A stretch of 64,000 nt of DNA from Triatoma infestans (taxonomy: Eukaryota > Arthropoda > Insecta > Hemiptera > Reduviidae), in assembly GCA_011037195.1 (NCBI GenBank), contig JAAEAF010014564.1, forward strand, positions 1 to 64,000, written 5' to 3'. The notes under the pieces are model-generated. The model was not told where the DNA came from. It was given only the letters and a program-made list of their open reading frames with translations, and made no database searches. Of the stretch, positions 35,801-43,600 are shown in pieces. A program made the translations under genes and the position numbers. Each line of letters starts with the position of its first letter. Position 1 is the first letter of the stretch.

Positions 35801-37318
35801 AGCATGAAGAACTCTGGAGGGGGAGCCCAGGTGCCACACACAGCAAAAGGATGATGCCAGGGCTGTGTAAACGAAGGACCCAAATGGCCCTTTGTCTGAG
35901 TAGGAGCCAGGTTTCTCTGGTGACGGGACTATTTTCGGGTCATGGCAGGTTCAGGAAGCATCTGCAGAAGGTAGGGCTCATCAGCGTGGAACCCTTGTGC
36001 AGATTATGTCAGGAGGAGGAGGAAATGGCCCGCCACCTGCTATTTGATTGCGTAGCAATAACTAAATTGAGGTATGAGACCTTTGGTACATTGCGACCTG
36101 AGGAGATAGTAGCCCAAAATGATCTGGTGATGGAAGTCCTCAAACTCTTTAGGAGGGAGGGTTCAACTACTAGAGATTATCGGGGATGGCTCAATAGCCT
36201 CTGTTGGCTGCAATGCCGGGGTATAGCCCACCAGTGAGAGGTAATAATAATATATAACGGTAGAAGGCATAGGTTTTATCCCGATAAAGAATATACAGTC
36301 TGTTCATTAAAAGAAAAAAGAAACAGCGTTTGTCATTTCCTTTTTCATTGCTCGCAGTGCAATGATTTTCATACCAAATATTTAAGCAAACTATATAGAT
36401 ATTGAGGAAATTGCTCTGAATCGCTCGCTATGGAAAACTTATTTCAGAGATATTTTTCTTGATAGTCTGCTTTTTTTTTTGTGGCCATCGCCCTTTATCA
36501 GGATGTTTTTGTCAAAACAGTGTGATAACATAGACACTGCACAGAGATCCTGATGATGGGCGAACGGCCGAAACCGGTCAGTGACCACAAAAAGAAGCAC
36601 AGGCTATCACGGAAAATATCTCTTGATGCTTTCCAGCTCTGCGGAACCAACCACAACAAGAAAACTTAATTTTACAACATGGATCCATAAAAAAATTCAA
36701 TATATTATTTTTTATTTATAGTTGGTTCTCTGGGAAGATTGTCTTTAATTTTATAATCCAGTTTTATAAACAAGTAATTAGGTTTTTTTTTTTTTAATCA
36801 ATTTTATTTATGGTTTTGTCCAGATCATTATGTGCATATCTTCCTTAGAAACATATTTTTTGTATGTCTTTAAAAAATATTTATGCTGCAGTGCCACAAT
36901 TGTTGTAGGCATATTTTCAGTTTGTTTTTATTTATAGTTTTATGTTTTAATTTTTGTGTACCAACCAATTCTTTGTATGGGATTTTTGTCCAAAAACAAA
37001 TAAATAATAACTAACTAAAATCGGCTTCAAGGATTTTCTGTAAATTTGACATAGTAACCACGATATAGGCATATCACATTCACTTTGAAAGATTTTATTT
37101 CTGGAAAATTGATTTTAGGAAGTTCTGCATTTTCAGGCTTTCCTCTAAAGTTCAATTTGTTTTTTCCTGTAATTAATTTCAATAATTATAATTGTACTAT
37201 AATTTTAGGCTCTAAGATCATACCGGTGTTAAGTTGGATCCAAATGGGAAAAGATCTATTTCTAATATGGCTCAGATACAAGTTAGGAGCATGGAAAGTG
37301 GCTGTAAAGCCTACTTGA
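29900..37318 (+). CDS. ALG5: ALG5, dolichyl-phosphate beta-glucosyltransferase (seven exons, 331 aa)
   Basis: Exons: 29900-29965, 30035-30206, 30391-30599, 30778-30886, 30989-31232, 31310-31395, 37209-37318 (stop TGA); lengths sum to 996 bases in one frame. Known: ALG5 transfers glucose from UDP-glucose to dolichyl phosphate at the ER membrane, giving the donor for the last steps of the N-glycan precursor. Visible: an N-terminal membrane segment (residues about 4-24), the GT2 start SVIVPAYDEEQR, the GKGGAV block, the metal-binding DADGATKF, TQCGFKLFTR, RWAFDVELLYLAEK and the C-terminal GSKIIPVLSWIQMGKDLF. The third donor is a weak TTA|GTCAGT, chosen because it restores the conserved KGGAVRLGVLS; the stronger GTAAGA nine bases earlier would drop three residues. 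The last intron is 5.8 kb and filled with transposons, whereas the others are short. Confidence 0.93.
31396..33189. other. ALG5 last intron, first part, no gene seen
   Basis: Mostly unassigned. Trinucleotide-rich sequence lies at 33015-33075, followed by a GC-richer scrap at 33075-33150 that resembles neither SINE family. Confidence 0.45.
33897..33926 (-). ncRNA. Hammerhead ribozyme motif, intact core (Penelope-like)
   Basis: On -: CTGACGA, perfect stem II GGAT-GAAA-ATCC, then GAAACCGGTC. Stem III ACC/GGT is self-complementary with no loop, the arrangement that needs dimer formation. Stem I begins T-A, C-G next to the core. Cleavage would follow the GTC. Confidence 0.72.
34049..34078 (+). 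ncRNA. Hammerhead ribozyme relic, partner of 33897-33926
   Basis: CTGACGG replaces CTGACGA, a change at an invariant core position, while stem II GGAT-GAAA-ATCC and GAAACTGGTC remain. Expected to be inactive. Confidence 0.65.
34476..35088. other. ALG5 intron segment, nothing recognised
   Basis: A GC-richer patch at 34640-34860 may be transposon debris. No domain was recognised. Confidence 0.4.
35089..36237 (+). pseudogene. Non-LTR retrotransposon 3' fragment with RNase H domain
   Basis: One frame runs through the tract with a single TAG at 35593-35595. Before it, PLWFTDGSRMGCGTG holds the first RNase H Asp, then a Glu-bearing helix and CSDSQAALKGLEA with a further catalytic Asp; after it, LIWVSGHIEIEGNEMAD holds the His and last Asp. 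A zinc-knuckle-like C-x2-C-x7-H-x4-C follows in CRLCQEEEEMARHLLFDC, then a C-terminal tail to TGA. Reverse transcriptase and upstream parts are missing, the usual 5' truncation. Composition is more GC-rich than its surroundings. RNase H-bearing clades (I, LOA, R1-like) are possible; clade not settled. It sits in the last ALG5 intron in the same sense. Confidence 0.85.
36430..36665. mobile_element. Inverted pair of Penelope-like termini
   Basis: Left half (about 36430-36530) is the - strand version with an internally deleted ribozyme (CATCCTGATAAAGGGCGATG); right half (36535-36665) is the + strand version with a nearly intact one. Both carry the CACAAAAAGAAGCAC-like flank. Confidence 0.65.
36550..36579 (+). 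ncRNA. Hammerhead ribozyme motif, one stem II mismatch
   Basis: CTGATGA and GAAACCGGTC are intact; stem II reads GGGC-GAAC-GGCC with one mismatch against the usual GCCC, and stem I pairing is reduced (GATC against AGTG). May be weak or inactive. Confidence 0.6.
36666..37208. other. End of the last ALG5 intron
   Basis: 36900-37020 has a GTTTTAATTTTTGTG...AAATAAATAATAAC pattern resembling the 3' tail of a LINE, uncertain. The rest is ordinary AT-rich intron. Confidence 0.35.
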
Positions 37319-37615
37319 GCATTCCTTAATAAATGTAAAAAAATTAAATAAAAAGGAGACACAACAAAAATAGTGTGAACATTTATAGTTAGCACAACAT
37401 ATATATCTTTAATTATAAAAATATGTACTCTATATATGAAGGAAAAAAATCACACTTTTATTTTTATTTTTAATTTATTTAAGAAAATAAACTTTCAAAC
37501 TTATTTTATTTTTTATTTTTACTTCCTTGAATTTAATTCTACTGATGGATACCATGGTTTTTATAAAATTAATTTAATGAATTTCCCATACAGCTAACAT
37601 TTCATCACTTACCAA

Positions 37616-40600
37616 ATGAATATAAAAAAAGATTTTGGAGAACAAATAGATCAGTTTACAAGTGTTTATCGTAAAGATTTTCCAAAAAAAACCTGTGAAA
37701 TGTAAGTATAATTACTTAATTTCGGTAAATGTTACGACTTCCGATCGATATATATTAAATTTTATTTCCTTTTTTTTTTTTGTCTTTGCATAACATAATA
37801 TCACAATGAGGAAATATTAAATCCTTTTTTTTTAGTTCCTATAAATTACTATTTACCTTTCAGACCGCAACCATTAAAATGTGAATCAGAATTCCCAGAT
37901 ATTATTGCTGAACCTTTCAAAGATTATGTACTTCCTGATTCTGTGTTGACAAAATTAAAAGAACCACATGAATTTGAACAAGCTGGAAAATTTTATCAAA
38001 GGGTAAAATCTTTTTGTAGATATTTTTTCATTAGAGGATTTTAGTTTTTAAACTTTTTAAACGGTTTATTTTATATTTTTTACTTATTTTTTTTTTTAAC
38101 ATTTTATTTCAGACCTCGTATCATATGATATACATTTAAAATTTAAGTGCAAATTTCTTTCTGGTCCTTTCTTTTTTATAATTATTTTATTGATCTTATT
38201 TTAGAAAAATAGATAATCCACTGTTGTCGAATGTGCCTCAGTATATCAGTATATGTGGCATAACAATTAGATTTTAAAGTCACAATAAGTGCAACAAGTG
38301 CGCCACATAATTTTTTCAAGGATTTCAAATTATGTGATAATTTGTTTAAAGGTTATAAAATTATGAACCTCTTAACAGCCTTTTTTAATTTTATTTTACT
38401 TGGTGTGAATTACACATATATGTAATTCACACCAAGTAAAATACAATTGAAAACGGCTGTTAAGAGGTTCATAATTTTATAACCTTTAAACAAAATTACA
38501 AAAAACAGCCATTAAATTCAACTATATGCAACATTATGTGATAAATTATTTTTTTTAAGCTGCAGAAATAATAGGTTTCGAAACCAACATTCTTATTTCA
38601 AGTTGGACTACATTTTTTTTAACGAATTGTAGTAGATTCAAGTAGATTTTTTCAGTGAAAAATAATTATTGAACGAGAACAATCCAGGGACTATTCGCTG
38701 AGATACTCAATTTTGATTAGAAAAATTCCCTGCCTACTAGTTGCTATTATTCCACATGGTTTTGCATTTATAGAATTTAATTTTTAGTAGAACTGATTGG
38801 AATAAACCGAGATAAAATGGTTTACACGAAAACTCACTTAGAATGTTTTAATGTATTATAATCAACTATTGCAGCAAGTAACTAGAAAAAGAAAGAAATC
38901 AGTTATTATACTGATTCTAATCAATTACAAAATACTTAATGGAAAACATGAAGTGAACAAAGTTCAAACTCTTCTCTTCCAAATACTTGCAGCAACATTT
39001 CCCATTAAATCATTTATTTGTGAGGATGTAAAACATTAAATTCAATGGTCTTGGTGTTGTCCAATTTACTAATGAAAAAAACGCCAATAAGTAAGACATT
39101 TTCATTCAATGGGGGGGGTAAGGGCTCGTGAAGCTGTCCGAAGATATGCTGAATTAAACCCATGGTAAACACTAATAAAACCTATCCGCATTGGTCAACA
39201 ATTACGCTTGTATGATTATCAGAAGATTTTCTTCGTTGGCCGTTAGTTGTAATATGAAAACAAGAATTAGTTGGCTTCTCGACCAATTCAAGGTAAAAAA
39301 CAAAAAAACCAAAAATAAATTTTGTAAATTTTTAATAAATAACAAGTTCGACGTTTCGACAAACTTTGTTTGCCTTCTTCAGGAACAATACAAAACTAAA
39401 GAGAAAAAATTATAACATAAAACACAAACAAAAAACAAAATCCATAGGTGCGATTACAGCAGGACTGCTAAGTCTGTAATGAAAGGGTGTATGTTGTAAC
39501 GCCTTCTGCATTACAACATACACCCTTTCATTACAGACTTAGCAGTCCTGCTGTAATCGCACCTATGGATTTTGTTTTTTGTTTGTGTTTTATGTTATAA
39601 TTTTTTCTCTTTAGTTTTGTATTCTTCCTGAAGAAGGCAAACAAAGTTTGTCGAAACGTCGAACTTATTAATTATTAAAAAACAATTACAAAATTTATTT
39701 TTTGGTTTTTTGTTTTTTACCTTGAATTGGTCGAGAAGCCAACTAATTCTTGTTTTCAAATTACACTTGTATTTTGCAGATTTCGGACAAGTGGCAGTAA
39801 AGTCTGCACAGCCGAAACGTCGTCATGGGAAGAATGCAAATTTGATGCTGAATTTGATTTCATTCTTCGCAGGGCTTTTTTCGCTTTTGACAGCTTCTTT
39901 TTCTTTTTTTCCAATCGTTTAGAGTGTTTGTGGATCTTTAGGTGGTAAATTACACGCTTTTTATAATACTACACTCACAACATAACACAGTTGGGTTCAA
40001 AATAGGAGACCTGTGAAGATCTGGGTGAAATGTCAACGGTGTACTTGTTAAATTAGTGTTCATCATGACTGTGCAATAATAATAGTAAATATTTCCAACT
40101 GTTTCCTCAAAACATTTGAAAAGTACGTGACGTCCGAAACCAGACATTAAAAAAGAAATCATAGCAGGATACAACAGTCAGAAAATATTGCCTGTAATCA
40201 GTTGCATTGAGTAAGTTTGTTAAGAATTTTCTATAATATTTCTGCCATTGATATAAAATTGAATACAATAATTTAGGTGATAAAAATTATAGTTTGATAA
40301 ACAGCAGTAACAGGAAGTCGTGAGTTTGTTCATATTGATCGTGTGCACGTGTGTGTGTGTGTGTGTATGGTCAGCATAATTCAAAAACAGAAAATCACAT
40401 AAGGCTGATAGACTTGATATTTCATTTAAGTTCGAGGGGGACAATATAGTTTTGCCACAATTGGTAAATTTGAAGTACAACATTTTACCGAATGGAATTT
40501 TCAGCGTTGGCATTTTTCTCGAAAACGGCCCCCATTTTGTTTTTCATCAATTTGTGGCATAATGTAGGTTTATTTTAGTTTATTATTTTTTAAATATTTT

Positions 40601-43600
40601 ATTGGAAGAATTCATTTTAAGATGTTGGTTCTAGAAGATATTTGAGATAACCTAGGCTTTTCTCTGAAGCGTCATGTTACTAAATTATAGATTCTGCCAT
40701 CAATATAATGGTAATAAAAATTAAACATATTGCCAAAATTTTGAAATTTGATAGAACTACAACTACAGATCTAAAGACCAATTTCTTTTGTTTGAAACTT
40801 CCAGTGAAAATTGATTTTAGAGACGTTGTTTAAGTTACACATCCCCACATGTTGGATGTTTCAATTTTTAAGGGAACAATATGCCACTTTAAAGAGTGGG
40901 ACATGTGTTTTTCCCACTCAGGTACCAACACCACTGTTAACCTAGTTAGGTCCTAACAAAAACATTTTTAAAAATCAGCGTATCAACTAAATTTGCTCTA
41001 TGCAAGTCTATCAAAGATGGCAATTACCAATGAGGATTTAATGAATGCTATCAAAGATATGAATGAAAGCCTGGAAACAAACAATGCAATAAATGCGCAG
41101 CTTATTAGAGAATTGAGTTCCATAAAAAAAACAAGCTCAGCCCTCGAAGAAAAAACCAACAAAAATTAACAGGATGTAAACTTCTTGAAACGGCAGTTCA
41201 GAAAAAATGATTTTGTTGTACATAATATTCCGCTAACAGATAATAAAAAAAATCTGGTGTGAAACACTCACACCACTTTCTCTTACTCCAGTTCTCAAAA
41301 TGATAATTGACAAATTTTTTAGTTTGTGTACCAAATTTAATGAAATTCGTCGAAAACTGAAAAAACTGTTCAGTAAAAGCGCACTTCCGGTTTACTAATT
41401 TTCTTGAAACTCGGAATTTCAGCCATCTATTTATTTCTAACTAATTATGTTTGGATGATAGAATTGTATAATGAACTAGGATAGCACTTTGATGAAAATC
41501 TAACCCCACCCCTCCCCTAAAAGTGCTCTTAAAAGAAATTTCCCAGAGAAATGTTTTAGATAAAAGTTGTAGATCTTTGCATGTTTAGTTTATATACGAA
41601 GTTTCAAAAAAATCGTCAAAGCCATTTTTGAGAAAATTGCGAAAAAGTGAATAAATCATTTAGTAAAGTGGTAAAGTAAACGCACTTCCGGTTATCCGAT
41701 TTTTTTCAAACTCGGAATTTCAACAACATATTTAATTCTAATTAACATTATTTAGATGGCAGAATTGTCTAATAAACTGAAATAGCACTTTAGATGGAAA
41801 CCTAACCCCACCCCTCCCCCAAAAGTGCCCTTCAATGCATTTTCGGAGAAATGTTTCTAATAAAAGTTGTAGCTCTTTGTATGTGTGGTTGGTGTTTAAA
41901 GTTTAAAGAAAATCGTCGGAGCCATTTTTCAGAAAATCGCAAAAAAGTAAAAAATCCAAGTAGTAAAGTGGTACTTCCGGTTGAGGAATTTTTACAGATA
42001 ACGTACAGTCAGATCCCATGGTGACCTCTAAACGGAATATCAAATTTCAACTTTCTACGATTTTTCATTTTTGAGCTATGCTGTTCATATACATACATAC
42101 ACACACACGACACACACACAGACCATTTGCTAAAAACCACTTTTTTGGACTCAGGGGACCTCAAAACGGATATTTCCGGTGAAAACTCGATATCGAAAAT
42201 TTGACACGATTACAATACTTCCTCTTACTAGGAGTAAGAGAAAGTAATACATTGGAAAAGGTTAAAGACGCTATGAAACTTTAGTAAATATAAGTCTCAC
42301 TGAGCATGCTGTAAATAACTGTTATAGATTAGGAAGGGGGCCAATATTAGTTTCAATATTAGTTAACAGTTACAACCTCAAACAGGAAATATTTAGACAG
42401 AAAGAAACATTAAAAAATAAAAATATTTCCATTAATCATGATAAAACGTTAGAAGAAAGGGAAGAAAATACACTCATATCTTCTAAAGTTACGTAATATA
42501 GACCAAAATGTTTCGTATAAAAAAGGTTTTTTTAAAATCAGAGGCTCATATTATCGAATCAATGAAGTAGAAAACATTTTTACGGAACAAGAATCGGACA
42601 CTTTAGAACTCATTTCTGAAACATAGCGCCAAGGTGAGTCATCGAACACATCTGAGCAAGAGCAGATTAATAAAAAAGGAAAACCGAAGAAAGGTTGGAG
42701 AAATTCAAGTTTCGTCCTAGAAGCTTGTCAGCTACCTCAAAGGGTCAGATGACTTCCTGACAATTTACTTATCACCCCCCCAGCGTGATTCCGTCTCAGC
42801 ATCATATTAAAGGACTTAATAAAGTTAATGCCTGTCGGAAAATAGAACTCACTTTAATTTTTTGTAATACAAACGGCTTTAAAAATTTGTTTAAATTTAA
42901 CAGTGATGAATGTGAAGCTATAAGAAGGAATCTGGTATTATGTTTTGTAGAGACATGGCTTAAGAGCATAATTTCGTCCTTCCCCCATGGTTACACGACT
43001 ACACCCCATTTAGTAGTAATGGAATAAAACTAAATCAAACTGGCCAAGCTAGTGGAGGCTTATTAATCCACACTCAATTGCTTCAGACACTACAGTTTCA
43101 TTTAAAAACCGTTATTGGATATTCAACAGCATGACAATAGACAACATTTCAATAATTGTAGGGAACATTACTTTCCCCCTTCGTGCGACCTTGACATTTT
43201 TCTTGAAGAGCTAAGCGATGTGGTGTCTAATATTTTCATCAGTTCCCAAAACCTCCTTAATCTTAAATGGGGACTACAGTGGCCACGTAGGCAATTTGAG
43301 AAGAAATACTTGAAAATTCAAATCTTTTCGCCTCAAGGGTAAGTTGCTAGACTGAACTCAACAAGCGAGGAAACTCTTGATGGAAACTATGGACTCACTA
43401 TGTCTTGTTATGTAATGGACACTCGCTCTCTGACAGACCAGGAAAGCACACTTTTATATCAAACTCTGGGAAAAGTACGATAGACTTAATATGGATAAGC
43501 GACAAAACCCTTGATATTTTTAACGATGTCCGATTCCCTTGAGCATCTGGCCTGTTTGACCTCACTACAAACATCTTGTCCACAAAAACTTGACTCTCAT

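Larger units (their letters stand above)
39256..39757. mobile_element. Near-perfect 245-bp inverted repeat of a Penelope-like terminus, with two hammerhead motifs
   Basis: Left arm 39256-39499 and right arm 39511 to about 39757 are almost identical inverses around an 11-base spacer. Each arm holds a CTGAAGA-type hammerhead, on - in the left arm and + in the right. The very high arm identity indicates a recent origin or ongoing correction. Located in intron 2 of the 37616-45646 gene; transcripts would form a very long hairpin. Confidence 0.8.

Noticed and set aside
39776..39830. Another hammerhead near AGCCGAAACGTCG
   Set aside because: GAAACGTC is present but no CTGANGA lies upstream at a usable distance (GGACAAG instead). 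Kept only as a possible relic.
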